NCBI RefSeq assembly: GCF_020379485.1 | Contig: NW_026016716.1 | Span: 1-64,000, forward strand | Direction: 5' to 3' | Length of the DNA stretch: 64,000 nt | From: Brassica napus | Lineage: Eukaryota > Streptophyta > Magnoliopsida > Brassicales > Brassicaceae | Part shown: positions 24,008 to 35,034 of the stretch, in pieces | How the letters are laid out: each line of letters begins with the position of its first letter | Numbering within the stretch: position 1 is the stretch's first letter | Position numbers and translations under genes: made by a program | Notes under the pieces: generated by a model | What the model was told of the DNA's origin: nothing | What the model saw: only the letters and a program-made list of their open reading frames with translations | The model's database searches: none

Positions 24008-24596
24008 TGTTGATCAGAGTTAAGTATATGAGAAGAGGAGCTAAGGGAGTTAAGGCATTAGAGGAAGAGATGAAGTATGGAAGAAGAGATGAGTTTGGGT
24101 TGAGTGATCCGTACAAGGCCGTACAAGCCGTACCATCCGTACATAGGACATCAACCAAACTCACCAAGGTAAAGATAAGTTACCAAGGTAACTTAGTGGA
24201 GAGGAGGATAAGCTTTGGAGTGGATAAGACCGCGGAGGGAGAAGGGATGAGGCGCGGACTGACAGTCTGGCATGGACTGGAAAGTAAACAGCATCTATGG
24301 GAAGATGCTAGATGCCTCACACACTTGGAGAAGCTCATTGGCCGGATTCAAATATAGGCTCCTCCTCCTTTTGACTTCACATGCTTTCCTTATCCTTTAT
24401 GATCGAAACCCTAAGCTCACCTTATTATATATTGTAACTCAAGACCATTAATAAAGATTAGACAGTTCTAAACAATCTCTCTCTATACTCATTTCATTAT
24501 GATTCTCCATTAGTCTCTAATCTGTCTCTTAATCTCTTATTCTCTTCTATAATCCTTTCTAAACTCAGATAATCATTTACATCCTTAAATCTCATA
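24008..24596 (+). repeat. 3' LTR of element B
   Basis: This copy is 589 bp and nearly identical to 18493-19082. By eye the differences are an extra G near 24344 and shorter TA runs near 24424 and 24450. It is followed by the target-site duplication CTCTA. Confidence 0.92.
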
Positions 24597-24601
24597 CTCT
24601 A

Positions 24602-24712
24602 TACTCATTTCATTATGATTCTCCATTAGTCTCTAATCTGTCTCTTAATCTCTTATTCTCTTCTATAATCCTTTCTAAACTCAGATAATCATTTACATCC
24701 TTAAATCTCATA
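24602..24712 (+). repeat. 5' LTR of element A, second part (U5 end)
   Basis: This is the remainder of LTR-A after B and its duplication. It starts TACTCATTTC and ends ATCTCATA. It looks like a partial LTR repeated in tandem with B's 3' LTR, because the ends of LTR-A and LTR-B are nearly the same. The CTCTA duplication shows it belongs to A. Confidence 0.85.
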
Positions 24713-24728
24713 TGGTATCAGAGCCAGG
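24713..24728 (+). other. Primer binding site of element A (tRNA-Met type)
   Basis: TGGTATCAGAGCCAGG lies directly after the 5' LTR of A and is identical to that of B. Confidence 0.88.
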
Positions 24729-24975
24729 TTGATTAAAATCTGAGTTCGTGAGTGACTCTCTTAAAGGATTCAAGTTTGAAACTTTAAGAGAACAAGTGAG
24801 TGTGTTTGAGAGTTTCTTGAGAGTTCAAAAGCTCAAGGTACTTTGCGTGTGTCTTGGTGATCCGTGGGAGGTTCATTTGAAGACTCAAGGGTAAATCTGT
24901 GTTCTAGAGGGCAGTGTGGGTTCTCAGTACAAGATCTAGTCGTTTGTTCAAGCTGTAGACGTCAAGCTGTTCAAG

Positions 24976-27900
24976 ATGGAAAGTGTTATGAAGATGAAGG
25001 TCGCGGTGACATTCAAAGGAAGCAACTACCTAGTCTGGTCTAGGATGGTGAAGACTGCTGTGGGAAGCAAGGGTTTGTGGAAGCATATCACAGCTGGTGA
25101 AGCTCCAAGGGCGATTACTCAAGAGGGTGACGCAGAGAGCTCCGAGGAGAGTGTTGTGGAGAAGTGGCAACAAGAAGACATGATGGTGATGTTAGTCCTT
25201 CATGCCTCTTTGGAACCGGCTATCCTAGATGCTTATAGCTACTGTGAGACAGCCAAGGAGCTGTGGGACACTCTGAAGAAGGTGTATGGAAATGTTTCTA
25301 ACCTGAACCGAGTGTTTGAAGTCAAGAAGGCAATCAACGAGTTAACCCAAGATGACATGGAGTTTACAAAGCATTTGGGGAGGTTCAGGACACTGTGGTC
25401 TGAGCTGGAGATGTTGAGGCCAAGCACAGTTGATCCAGAGCTTCTAAATGAGAGGCGTGAGCAGGACAAGGTCTTTGGGTTGCTGCTCACATTGAACGCA
25501 AGCTACAATGGTCTCATTCAGCACATGCTAAGGTCCGAGAAGTTACCTGACCTTGAGGAGGTGTGTGCTCAGATACAAAGGGAGCAGGGCTCAATGGGCT
25601 TGTTTGGAGGCAAGGGAGACTTATCTCTTGCAAATGCTGTGCAATCTGACCGTGAAGAACCTCCTCAAGCCAACAAAGCTGGCTACAACAAGTATGAGAA
25701 GTTCAATGGGAATTGTGATCATTGCAAGAGGTATGGGCACAAGAAGATTCAGTGCTGGATACTCCATCCCCACTTGAAGCCGGCTAAGTTCATAAAGGAG
25801 AAAGAGGCAAGAGCTCACATGACTGAAGGATCAAGTGGAGCAGGGCCATCCAACCGAGGAACTGAAGTGGAGAACCGTGAAGGAAATGGAAAAGCTTTGG
25901 TGACCTATACTGGAGCCATCAACCCCCGAGGCAATGATCAAGACTTCATCAGGAGGTCCGAGATGGATGCACTCATCAAAATGCTCAAGGATAATGGTAA
26001 CATTCATGGGTATTCATTTGGTGCTTCTATGATTGCTAGGACTATAGAAATGACTCACAGTAAGGCTGAGATTGCTAGGAATGATAGTAAGGCTGGAATT
26101 GAGCAGTGCATTGATAGAAATGCTAGGATGAATGCATATAGATCAAAATGTATCTGCCATCATGCTAGCAATGCATCCAAACCATTGATTATAGATTCAG
26201 GTGCATCTCATCATATGATTAGTGACACCAACCTGATTAAAGACATAGAACCTACTAATGGATGTGTGATGATTGCAAATGGAGATAAGATACCTATTAA
26301 GGGAATAGGAAACTTAAAGCTATTTGATAAGACTACTAGAGCATTTTATATTCCTGAATTCACATCAAATCTACTTTCAGTTAAGAAATGCACTACTGAT
26401 TTGAATTGCAATGTTATATTCAGTCCTAATGATGTGAAGTTTCAGGATATTGAAAGCAGCCAATTGATTGGAAAAGGAGTTACAAAGGGAGAGTTATATA
26501 TGCTTGAGAAGCTTGATCCTGTTTCCAATCATAACTGCTCATTTACTTCTGCTTCTAGTTTGAATAAAAATGCATTGTGGCATGCTAGACTAGGTCATCC
26601 CCATGAGAGGGCTTTAAACTTGATGTTACCAGGTGTGGTTTTTGAAAATGATAAGTGTGAAGCTTGCATTTTAGGCAAGCATTGTAAGAATGTGTTTCCA
26701 AGAACATCTACTGTTTATGAAAATTGCTTTGATTTGATTCATACTGATGTGTGGACTGCACCTAGTTTCTCTAGAGATAATCATAAGTACTTTGTCACAT
26801 TCATTGATGAAAAATCTAAATACACCTGGTTAACACTAATTCCATCAAAAGATAGGGTGATAGATGCATTCAAGAACTTTCAAGCTTATGTGACTAACCA
26901 TTATCATGCTAAGATTAAAATTTTGAGATCAGATAATGGAGGAGAATACACAAGCTATGCGTTCAAAAGCCATCTAGATCATCATGGAATACTTCATCAA
27001 ACAAGCTGCCCCTACACACCACAACAGAATGGTGTAGCTGAGAGGAAGAACAGGCACTTGATGGAGGTGGCTCGGTCATTAATGTTCCAAGCTAATGTAC
27101 CTAAGAGATTCTGGAGTGATGCTGTATCCACTGCTTGCTATCTAATCAACCGAATACCTACAAGGGTATTGAAGGATCAAGCACCATTTGAGGTACTGAA
27201 CCAGCGCAAGCCATCTTTGACATATATGAGAGTGTTTGGATGCTTGTGTTATGTGTTGGTACCAGGAGAGTTGAGGAACAAGCTAGAAGCAAGAAGCAGA
27301 AAGGCAATGTTCATTGGCTACTCAACAACTCAAAAAGGATATAAGTGTTATGATCCAGAAGCTAGAAGGGTACTTGTATCTAGAGATGTGAAGTTCATTG
27401 AAGAAAGAGGATACTATGAAGAGAAGAATCAAGAAGACTTGAGGGATCTTACATCAGATAAGGCTGGAGTCTTAAGAATGATTTTGGAAGGTCTTGGTAT
27501 CAAGATGAATCAGGATCAGTCCACAAGAAGTAGACAACCAGAAGAGAGCTCAAATGAACCAAGAAGAGCTGCTCAAACACCTCACCTTGATCATGAGGGG
27601 GGAAGTGAACCTGAAACTCAAGAAAATGGCCAAGAAGGAGTCGGCTTGAGTGAAGAAGGAGAAGAGTTCAACTCAGGTTCTCATCATCAAGGTGAGCAAG
27701 ACCAAGGAGATGAAGAACATCACAGTGAAGCACAAGAACCGCATATACAAGATGAGCAGGTTCAAGTGCAAGAACAACCTGTATTGAGGAGAAGCACAAG
27801 GCTTAGAAAGGATCCTTCCTCTTGGGTAAACACGCGAGTGTACTACAATGCCCAAGCTGTGGAGGATCCTTCTCAAGTTGTGTGTTCCTTTGCTCAATAC

Positions 27901-29233
27901 CCTGAAGAACATTGTGCGTTCATGGTTAACTTGGATGAGAACTATATTCCAAGAAGCTATGAAGAAGCAATCATGGATAAAGAATGGAAGGAATCAGTTG
28001 GAGCTGAGGCAGGAGCCATGATCAAGAATGATACATGGTATGAGAGTGAGTTACCAAAAGGGAAGAAGGCTGTGAGTAGTAAATGGATATTCACAATCAA
28101 GTATAAGGCTGATGGAAAGGTTGAGAGGAAGAAGTCAAGGCTAGTAGCAAGAGGTTTCACTCAAACTTATGGAGAAGATTACATAGAAACCTTTGCACCA
28201 GTAGCTAAACTACATACAATAAGGATTGTATTAAGCTTGGCTGTGAATCTTGGATGGGGGTTATGGCAAATGGATGTGAAGAATGCATTCTTACAAGGTG
28301 AACTTGAGGATGAAGTATATATGCATCCACCTCCAGGCCTGGAACACTTAGTGAAGAAAGGGAATGTGTTAAGATTGAAGAAAGCTATCTATGGGCTGAA
28401 GCAATCACCAAGGGCTTGGTACAACAAGCTGAGCACTACTCTGAATGGCCGTGGCTTCAAGAAGTCTGAACTAGACCACACTCTCTTCACACTCACAACT
28501 CCCTCAGGTATGATTGCACTTCTTGTGTATGTTGATGATATCATTATCACAGGAAGTGATAAGGAAGGTATCATAGCAACCAAGGAGTTCATTAAATCCA
28601 TGTTTGAGATTAAAGATTTGGGTGAAATGAAATACTTTCTTGGAATTGAGATATGTAGATCCAAGGAAGGTTTATTCATGTCCCAAAGGAAGTATACACT
28701 TGATCTTTTGAAAGGTGCAGGTGCTTATGGAGGCAAGACTGCAAGGATGCCTATGGAGGATGGCTACAAAGTCCCACGAGAGGGGGAGATTGAAGACAGC
28801 AAACCTTATCAGGATCCTAAACTCTATAGAAAACTAGTTGGCAAATTGATTTATCTTACCATAACTAGACCTGACATTTGTTTTGCTGTGAATCAGGTGA
28901 GTCAACACATGCAAGTTCCTAAGGAGCATCATTGGCGCATGGTGGAGAGGATCTTGATGTATCTCAATGGCTCACCTGATCAAGGAGTATGGATGGGTTG
29001 CAATGGAAGCTCTGAAGTGGTTGGATACTGTGATGCAGATTGGGCTGGTGATAGAACAGACAGGAGATCAACCACAGGCTATTGCACATTCATTGGAGGC
29101 AACTTGGTGACATGGAAGAGTAAGAAGCAGAAGGTGGTCTCTTGCTCAAGCGCAGAAGCTGAGTATAGAGCTATGCTGAAGCTTACCAACGAGTTGGTAT
29201 GGATCAAAGGCATCTTGAAGCATTTGGAGATTG
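24976..29233 (+). CDS. Element A gag-pol polyprotein, cut by element D in RNase H
   Basis: One long frame of Copia order. Gag occupies about residues 1-300 with a CCHC knuckle (C247, C250, H255, C260). Protease has DSG (D407). Integrase has the HHCC region and the D,D35E triad D591, D653, E689. A charged linker spans about residues 830-930. RT has YVDD (D1187, D1188). RNase H has CDADW (D1353, D1355) and SSAEAEYRAM. The frame is open to HLEI, where element D enters after GATTG; three chance residues and a stop (29244) then come from D's LTR. Coding resumes in register at 35035. By eye it is almost identical to element B, without B's frameshift. D's insertion removes the last 80 or so residues, so activity is lost. 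Confidence 0.93.
29229..29233 (+). repeat. Target-site duplication of element D, left copy
   Basis: GATTG here is repeated at 35030-35034. Matching copies are obtained only if D's LTR ends in ...AAATCATA. Confidence 0.88.
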
Positions 29234-29789
29234 TGTTGAAATGAGTTGATCAATATGGGAGAAGATGGCTTAAGGAGTTGGGAATGAGATAGTGTGAAGG
29301 CAAAGAGAGGGAGAGCTTGGGAATGATCAGGCCGTACAAGGCCGTACCGGCCGTACCATCCGTACGGTCCGGATCAATCCATCACTCGACCAAGAAGAGG
29401 AGTTACCGCGTGAAAGGAGTAAACGGCCAAAGGGATTTACCTTAAGGGAGATGACCGTTTAGATGGATAGAGTGACTGAGCCTTATCCACACAGGCTGGA
29501 ACAGGCTGTAAAGGCAAAAGGAACCTGGTCCAAGATGCCAAAAACGTGTGACAGCTTCCATTGGATCAAGTTTGAATTAAAGCAACCTTATCCTTGACCT
29601 CACATGCTTAGTCTCTCTAAAACCCTTGTATCTGATCCTATATATTGTAAACTCTGTCTTGATTAATAAACAACACGATTCCATGAGTCTCTCTCTCTAG
29701 TTCATCATGATAATCTCATACACTTTCTCTTAAACACTCTTAACTCTCTCTTAAACTTCTCAATACCTTTCCTATTCTCTAAAATCATA
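29234..29789 (+). repeat. 5' LTR of element D
   Basis: This LTR starts TGTTGAAATG and ends AAATCATA against the primer site. It has a GTAC array in U3, CCTATATATTG near 29637, ATTAATAAAC near 29662, and a TCTCT-rich end. Confidence 0.93.
29334..29365. promoter_or_regulatory. Helically spaced GTAC array in LTR-D U3
   Basis: GTAC cores lie at 29334, 29344, 29353 and 29362 (spacing 10, 9, 9), the same geometry as in LTR-B although the flanks differ. The 3' LTR has the same array. SBP/SPL binding is inferred. Confidence 0.5.
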
Positions 29790-29805
29790 TGGTATCAGAG
29801 CCAGG
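29790..29805 (+). other. Primer binding site of element D (tRNA-Met type)
   Basis: TGGTATCAGAGCCAGG directly follows the 5' LTR. Confidence 0.9.
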
Positions 29806-29893
29806 TTGGCTGTGGTATTGAGATTTCTTGTTCTTCAGCTTCAGATAAAAGTTATTTCTTGTGAGATTCTAAACAAAGTTCAAGCAAATCAAG

Positions 29894-32773
29894 ATGGGAG
29901 GAAACAAGGTCATTACGGTTCCGATTTCACTCAAGGGTGGGGGAAACTACCTGTTGTGGTCTAGGCTTGTGAAGACAGCCATTGGGAGGCTAGGGTTATG
30001 GGATCACATCACAGATGGAGCTCCAGCACCTGTGGCCAGTGAGGAAGAAGGTGGAAGAGAGCTCGCGGTTGCTGATGGAAAGAAGTGGATTCAAGATGAC
30101 TTGATGGTGCTATCTGTGCTGCAAGGATCACTTGAAGAACATCTCTTGGAAGCCTACAGCTACTGCGAGACTCCAAAACACCTGTGGGAGGTACTCCAAA
30201 AGACTTTTGGGAACATTACAAATCTGAGCCGTGTGTATGAGATCAAGAAAGCTATCAACACGCTGGTACAAGATGGAGAGGAGTTCACCAAGCATTTGGG
30301 CAAGTATAGATCGTTGTGGTCTGAGCTTGAATCGTTGAGGCCAAGCACTAATGATCAAGAGCTACTCACGGAGAGGAGGGAGCAGGATCAGGTGTTTGGA
30401 TTGCTGTTGACGTTGGATCCTCCATTCAATGATGTGATCAAGCACATGTTGAGGATGCCAAATCTACCATCTATGGAGGAAGTGTGTGCGCAACTCCAGA
30501 AGGAGGAAGGGTCACTTGGACTCTTCGGAAGCAAGGGAGACTTAGCTCTAGCCAACAAGGCTGAGGAAGGAGCACAAGCTAACCGTGCAGCATACAAGAC
30601 TGATGAGAGGAAGTATGGTGATGAGAGGAGGTTTGGAGGCAATTGTGATCACTGCAAGAGGTTGGGACACAAGAGGAGCCAGTGCTGGATCCTTCATCCC
30701 CATCTCAAACCGGCCAAGTTCAACAAAGACCGAGAAGCCAGAGCTAACCTGTCTACTGAAGCAAGTGAAGCCGGTCCATCAGGAGCAGGCTCAAGTGCAC
30801 AAGTGGGTGAAAGCGCAGGAAAGGCAATGGCAACTCACTACACGGCCACAAAGAGTTTGGAGCATGAAGTGATTCGCAAATCTGACATTGATGCCCTCAT
30901 CAAAGCTCTTAAGGAGTCTGGTACATTCGGAAATACTCTTGGTTACTCTTACACTGCTCATATGATGCCTAGGACTGAGAATAGGTTGATAGATATCATT
31001 GAGGAATTGAAACTGAGAAATGAATCACCTAGAACTCACCTAGCTAGGGGAATAAAACCATTGATTGTTGACTCTGGTGCATCTCATCACATGATTAGTG
31101 ATGATAGCTTAATTAAAAACATAGAACCTGCTCATGGACATGTAATGATTGCAAATGGAGACAGAATTCCTATTAAAGGTGTAGGAGACTTAAAGCTATT
31201 TGATAAGAACTCTAAGGCATTTTACATGCCTGAATTCACTTCTAATCTCTTATCTGTTAAAAGATGTACCAATGATCTTCAATGCAATGTTATCTTTAGT
31301 CCTAACAATGTGACATTTCAGGATATTGAGAGCAATGAGTTGATTGGACAAGGAGTAACCAAGGGGGATCTTTATGTACTTGAGGATATTAACCCCATTT
31401 CTAGTTGTTTGCTGAGTTCTGTTTTAAGTAAAGGAGCATTATGGCACTCTAGGCTAGGACATCCACATGTTAGAGCCTTAAGCTTAATGTTACCAGGTGT
31501 CATGTTTAAAAATAATGATTGTGAGGCTTGTATCTTGGGAAAACATTGTAAGACTGTGTTTAAAAGATCTACTACTATCTATGATAAGTGTTTTGATCTT
31601 GTTCACTCTGATGTATGGACTGCTCCCTGCTTATCTAGAGATAATTACAAGTACTTTGTCACATTTATAGATGAAAAATCTAAATACACCTGGATAACAC
31701 TCATTAAAACAAAGGATAGGGTTCTTGATGCATTTAAAAACTTCCAAGCTTATGTATCTAACCAGTATAAAGCCAAGATTAAGATTTTCAGGTCTGATAA
31801 TGGTGGAGAATATACTGGTAATGCATTCAAGAGTCATCTAGCTCAACATGGGATCCTACATCAGACAAGTTGTCCATACACTCCTCAACAGAATGGTGTG
31901 GCTGAGAGAAAGAATAGACACCTGATGGAGGTGGCAAGGTCTATGATGTTTCACACAAGCGTGCCTAAAAGATTCTGGAGTGATGCTGTGATCTCGGCTT
32001 GTTATCTGATCAATAGGATACCAACCAAGATCTTGGAGGATCAGTCACCTTATGAAGTTCTAAACAGAAGCAAACCGGTGCTGGATCACTTGAGGGTCTT
32101 TGGATGCGTGTGCTTTGTACTTGTACCCGGGGAGCTAAGGAATAAGCTAGAAGCAAAGAGCACAAGAGCCATGTTTATTGGCTACTCAACATCACAAAAG
32201 GGATACAAATGCTATGATTCAGAAGCCAGGAGAGTTCTGGTGTCTAGAGATGTTAAGTTCTTGGAGGATAAGAGCTTTTATGGAGATAGAAAGTGGGAAG
32301 ATCTTGAAGATTTGTCTCAACCATCTGATCGAGCTACAAGTCTCAGGCTGGTGCTGGAAGGACTTGGAATCAACATGTCCCAGGATCAGCAACCAACAAA
32401 GGCTAATGAAGCTGAAGAATCATCACACCATGATCATGAGGGGGGAAATGAGGCTGAGCCTGAAGATCATGAAGATCAAGACTCAGATGGTCATGATCAA
32501 GGTGTGATACAAAACGAGGAAGAACCCATTCAAGAAGTGGAACCAGATGAAGTAGAAGGAGAAGTGGTTCAGCCTACGGTGGTAGAGGTGGAACCAGGTA
32601 GAGGTGGAACCAGTTCCATTAAGGAGAAGCACACGGTTGAAGAAGGATGCTTCCAACTGGGTAAACACGAGAGTGTACTACAATGCTCAAGCTGTGAAGC
32701 ATCCCTCTCAAGCTGTGTGTTCCTTTGCCAGTTACCCAAAGGAACATTGCGCTTTCATTACAAGCTTAGATGA
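29894..32773 (+). CDS. Element D gag-protease-integrase, 5' part of frameshifted polyprotein
   Basis: The start ATG lies 88 bp after the primer site. Gag has LLWSRLVKTAI and LWSELESLRPS; the CCHC knuckle begins at C251; protease DSG is at D393; integrase has the D,D35E triad D573, D635, E671; an acidic linker follows from about residue 820. The authentic frame ends near residue 897, where a 16-bp tandem duplication (32582-32613) shifts it. The last 60 or so residues of this ORF are out-of-frame and not part of the protein family. It provides particle, protease and complete integrase but no RT in this frame. Confidence 0.92.
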   Translation: MGGNKVITVPISLKGGGNYLLWSRLVKTAIGRLGLWDHITDGAPAPVASEEEGGRELAVADGKKWIQDDLMVLSVLQGSLEEHLLEAYSYCETPKHLWEVLQKTFGNITNLSRVYEIKKAINTLVQDGEEFTKHLGKYRSLWSELESLRPSTNDQELLTERREQDQVFGLLLTLDPPFNDVIKHMLRMPNLPSMEEVCAQLQKEEGSLGLFGSKGDLALANKAEEGAQANRAAYKTDERKYGDERRFGGNCDHCKRLGHKRSQCWILHPHLKPAKFNKDREARANLSTEASEAGPSGAGSSAQVGESAGKAMATHYTATKSLEHEVIRKSDIDALIKALKESGTFGNTLGYSYTAHMMPRTENRLIDIIEELKLRNESPRTHLARGIKPLIVDSGASHHMISDDSLIKNIEPAHGHVMIANGDRIPIKGVGDLKLFDKNSKAFYMPEFTSNLLSVKRCTNDLQCNVIFSPNNVTFQDIESNELIGQGVTKGDLYVLEDINPISSCLLSSVLSKGALWHSRLGHPHVRALSLMLPGVMFKNNDCEACILGKHCKTVFKRSTTIYDKCFDLVHSDVWTAPCLSRDNYKYFVTFIDEKSKYTWITLIKTKDRVLDAFKNFQAYVSNQYKAKIKIFRSDNGGEYTGNAFKSHLAQHGILHQTSCPYTPQQNGVAERKNRHLMEVARSMMFHTSVPKRFWSDAVISACYLINRIPTKILEDQSPYEVLNRSKPVLDHLRVFGCVCFVLVPGELRNKLEAKSTRAMFIGYSTSQKGYKCYDSEARRVLVSRDVKFLEDKSFYGDRKWEDLEDLSQPSDRATSLRLVLEGLGINMSQDQQPTKANEAEESSHHDHEGGNEAEPEDHEDQDSDGHDQGVIQNEEEPIQEVEPDEVEGEVVQPTVVEVEPGRGGTSSIKEKHTVEEGCFQLGKHESVLQCSSCEASLSSCVFLCQLPKGTLRFHYKLR
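32582..32613 (+). repeat. 16-bp tandem duplication that shifts the element D reading frame
   Basis: GTAGAGGTGGAACCAG occurs twice in direct succession (32582-32597, 32598-32613). Sixteen is not a multiple of three, and the two large ORFs of D change frame exactly here. Confidence 0.9.
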
Positions 32774-34331
32774 AAGTAGTGTACCAAGGTCATATGAAGA
32801 AGCAATGCTACATGAAGATTGGAAAGAATCAGTGGGTGATGAAGCTAATGCTATGATAAAGAATGACACTTGGTTTGAAAGTGAATTACCAAAGGGGAAG
32901 AAGGCAGTAACAAGCAAATGGATATTCACTATCAAGTATCTACCTGATGGAACTATTGAGAGAAAGAAGACTAGACTGGTGGCTAGAGGATACACTCAAA
33001 CATATGGGGAAGACTACATTGATACCTTTGCTCCTGTTGCCAAGCTACATACTATAAGGATTGTATTGTCCCTTGCTGTGAATCTTGAGTGGGAGCTTTG
33101 GCAGATGGATGTAAAGAATGCCTTTCTTCAAGGAGAGCTAGAAGATGAAGTGTATATGCATCCCCCACCAGGTCTAGTGCATCTTGTGAAACCTGGAAAT
33201 GTATTGAGACTCAAGAAGGCCATCTATGGATTAAAGCAATCTCCTAGAGCATGGTACAACAAATTGAGTACTACTTTAAACGGACGTGGGTTCAAGAAGT
33301 CTGAACTGGATCACACTCTCTTCACTCTCACTACACCCTCAGGTATCATTTGCCTACTTGTATATGTTGATGACATTATAATAACTGGTAGTGATAAGGC
33401 TGGTATAAAAGCCACAAAGGAGTTTTTGAAATCTGTGTTTGAAATCAAAGACTTAGGAGAAATGAAATACTTCCTTGGAATTGAGTTGTGTAGATCTAAG
33501 GAAGGATTATTCATTTCCCAAAGGAAGTATACACTTGATCTTTTGAAAGATGCAGGTATACAAGGAGATAAGACAGCAAAGATGCCTCTTGAAGATGGAT
33601 ACAAGATTCCACGTGAGGGGGAGGTTGAAGATAGCAAGGCCTTTCATGATCCAAAGCTATACAGGAAGCTGGTAGGGAAGCTCATCTATCTCACCATCAC
33701 AAGACCAGACATATGCTTTGCTGTGAATCAAGTGAGCCAGCATATGCAAGTCCCAAAGGAACATCACTGGCGCATGGTGGAGAGACTCCTCTTGTATCTG
33801 AACGGGACATCAAGCCTTGGAGTATGGATGGGATGCAACAAGAGTACTGAAGTGGTGGGATATTGTGACGCTGATTGGGCAGGAGATAGAGCAGATAGAA
33901 GGTCCACAACCGGCTACTGCACATTCATTGGAGGGAACTTAGTAACTTGGAAGAGTAAGAAGCAGAAGGTGGTCTCATGCTCAAGTGCTGAAGCTGAATA
34001 CCGAGCCATGCTAAAGCTGACTAATGAGCTTGTATGGATCAAAGGGATACTGAAGCACTTGGAGATTATTCAATCCACTCCAATGACCATGCATTGCGAC
34101 AACCAGGCTGCTATACACATTGCAACCAACTCAGTCTTCCATGAGAGAACCAAGCACATTGAAGTTGATTGTCACAAGGTAAGGCAGATGATTGTCTTGG
34201 GAGTAATCTTGCCATGCTATACAAGGAGTGAGGATCAACTTGCGGATGTGTTCACGAAGGCTGCAAGACAGAAGACTATGGAGTCCATTCACATCAGATT
34301 GGGACTCATAGATCTTACACCAAGGAGCTGA
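32604..34331 (+). CDS. Element D reverse transcriptase-RNase H, 3' part of polyprotein
   Basis: This continues D's polyprotein after the 16-bp duplication. The Met at 32604 arises at the duplication and is not a natural start. It begins with the LRRSTR linker motif, then the RT with RLVARGYTQTYGEDY, NAFLQGELEDEVYM and YVDD (D256, D257), and RNase H with YCDADWAGD and SSAEAEYRAM. It ends at a normal stop at 34331, 142 bp before the 3' LTR. The domain set is full length for a Copia RT-RH. It is separated from its start by one frameshift, so it is probably not translated. Confidence 0.92.
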   Translation: MEPVPLRRSTRLKKDASNWVNTRVYYNAQAVKHPSQAVCSFASYPKEHCAFITSLDESSVPRSYEEAMLHEDWKESVGDEANAMIKNDTWFESELPKGKKAVTSKWIFTIKYLPDGTIERKKTRLVARGYTQTYGEDYIDTFAPVAKLHTIRIVLSLAVNLEWELWQMDVKNAFLQGELEDEVYMHPPPGLVHLVKPGNVLRLKKAIYGLKQSPRAWYNKLSTTLNGRGFKKSELDHTLFTLTTPSGIICLLVYVDDIIITGSDKAGIKATKEFLKSVFEIKDLGEMKYFLGIELCRSKEGLFISQRKYTLDLLKDAGIQGDKTAKMPLEDGYKIPREGEVEDSKAFHDPKLYRKLVGKLIYLTITRPDICFAVNQVSQHMQVPKEHHWRMVERLLLYLNGTSSLGVWMGCNKSTEVVGYCDADWAGDRADRRSTTGYCTFIGGNLVTWKSKKQKVVSCSSAEAEYRAMLKLTNELVWIKGILKHLEIIQSTPMTMHCDNQAAIHIATNSVFHERTKHIEVDCHKVRQMIVLGVILPCYTRSEDQLADVFTKAARQKTMESIHIRLGLIDLTPRS

Positions 34332-34473
34332 TCCCCTTAGCCATGAGTTCTTCACTCTTTTTCCCTCATCAAAGTTTTGTCCCAATGGGTTTTCTTTGGT
34401 GAGGTTTTTAATGAGGAAGATCTCATGGTTGTTCCAAGCTTAACTAAGATACTAAGTTAAGCTTGAGGGGGAG
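34332..34473 (+). other. Element D 3' noncoding block and polypurine tract
   Basis: It contains the conserved GTCCCAATGGG block and the polypurine tract AAGCTTGAGGGGGAG at 34459-34473. Confidence 0.85.
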
Positions 34474-35029
34474 TGTTGAAATGAGTTGATCAATATGGGA
34501 GAAGATGGCTTAAGGAGTTGGGAATGAGATAGTGTGAAGGCAAAGAGAGGGAGAGCTTGGGAATGATCAGGCCGTACAAGGCCGTACCGGCCGTACCATC
34601 CGTACGGTCCGGATCAATCCATCACTCGACCAAGAAGAGGAGTTACCGCGTGAAAGGAGTAAACGGCCAAAGGGATTTACCTTAAGGGAGATGACCGTTT
34701 AGATGGATAGAGTGACTGAGCCTTATCCACACAGGCTGGAACAGGCTGTAAAGGCAAAAGGAACCTGGTCCAAGATGCCAAAAACGTGTGACAGCTTCCA
34801 TTGGATCAAGTTTGAATTAAAGCAAATTTATCCTTGACCTCACATGCTTAGTCTCTCTAAAACCCTTGTATCTGATCCTATATATTGTAAACTCTGTCTT
34901 GATTAATAAACAACACGATTCCATGAGTCTCTCTCTCTAGTTCATCATGATAATCTCATACACTTTCTCTTAAACACTCTTAACTCTCTCTTAAACTTCT
35001 CAATACCTTTCTTATTCTCTAAAATCATA
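34474..35029 (+). repeat. 3' LTR of element D
   Basis: This copy is 556 bp, the same length as the 5' copy. By eye it differs at about three bases (two near 34826 and one near 35012). It is followed by GATTG. Confidence 0.93.
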
Positions 35030-35034
35030 GATTG

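Larger units (their letters stand above)
18493..24596 (+). mobile_element. Complete Copia LTR retrotransposon B (6.1 kb), inserted in LTR of A
   Basis: B has two near-identical LTRs (18493-19082 and 24008-24596), a primer site, gag-pol and a polypurine tract, and is flanked by the 5-bp duplication CTCTA (18488-18492 and 24597-24601). The duplication fits only if the LTRs end in ...CTCATA. It lies inside A's 5' LTR, so it inserted after A. The LTRs differ mainly by small indels in the TATA run, so insertion is recent. The polyprotein carries one frameshift. Confidence 0.93.
29234..35029 (+). mobile_element. Complete Copia LTR retrotransposon D (5.8 kb), inserted in element A
   Basis: D has two 556-bp LTRs (29234-29789, 34474-35029) that differ at about three positions by eye, a primer site, gag-pol with one frameshift, a polypurine tract, and the 5-bp duplication GATTG. 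It is related to A and B in its proteins but clearly a separate subfamily. Near-identical LTRs put it among the youngest insertions here. Confidence 0.94.

Noticed and set aside
24595..24712. Tandem duplication of the end of LTR-B
   Set aside because: The CTCTA duplication and the matching left part at 18012-18492 show that it is the severed end of element A's 5' LTR.
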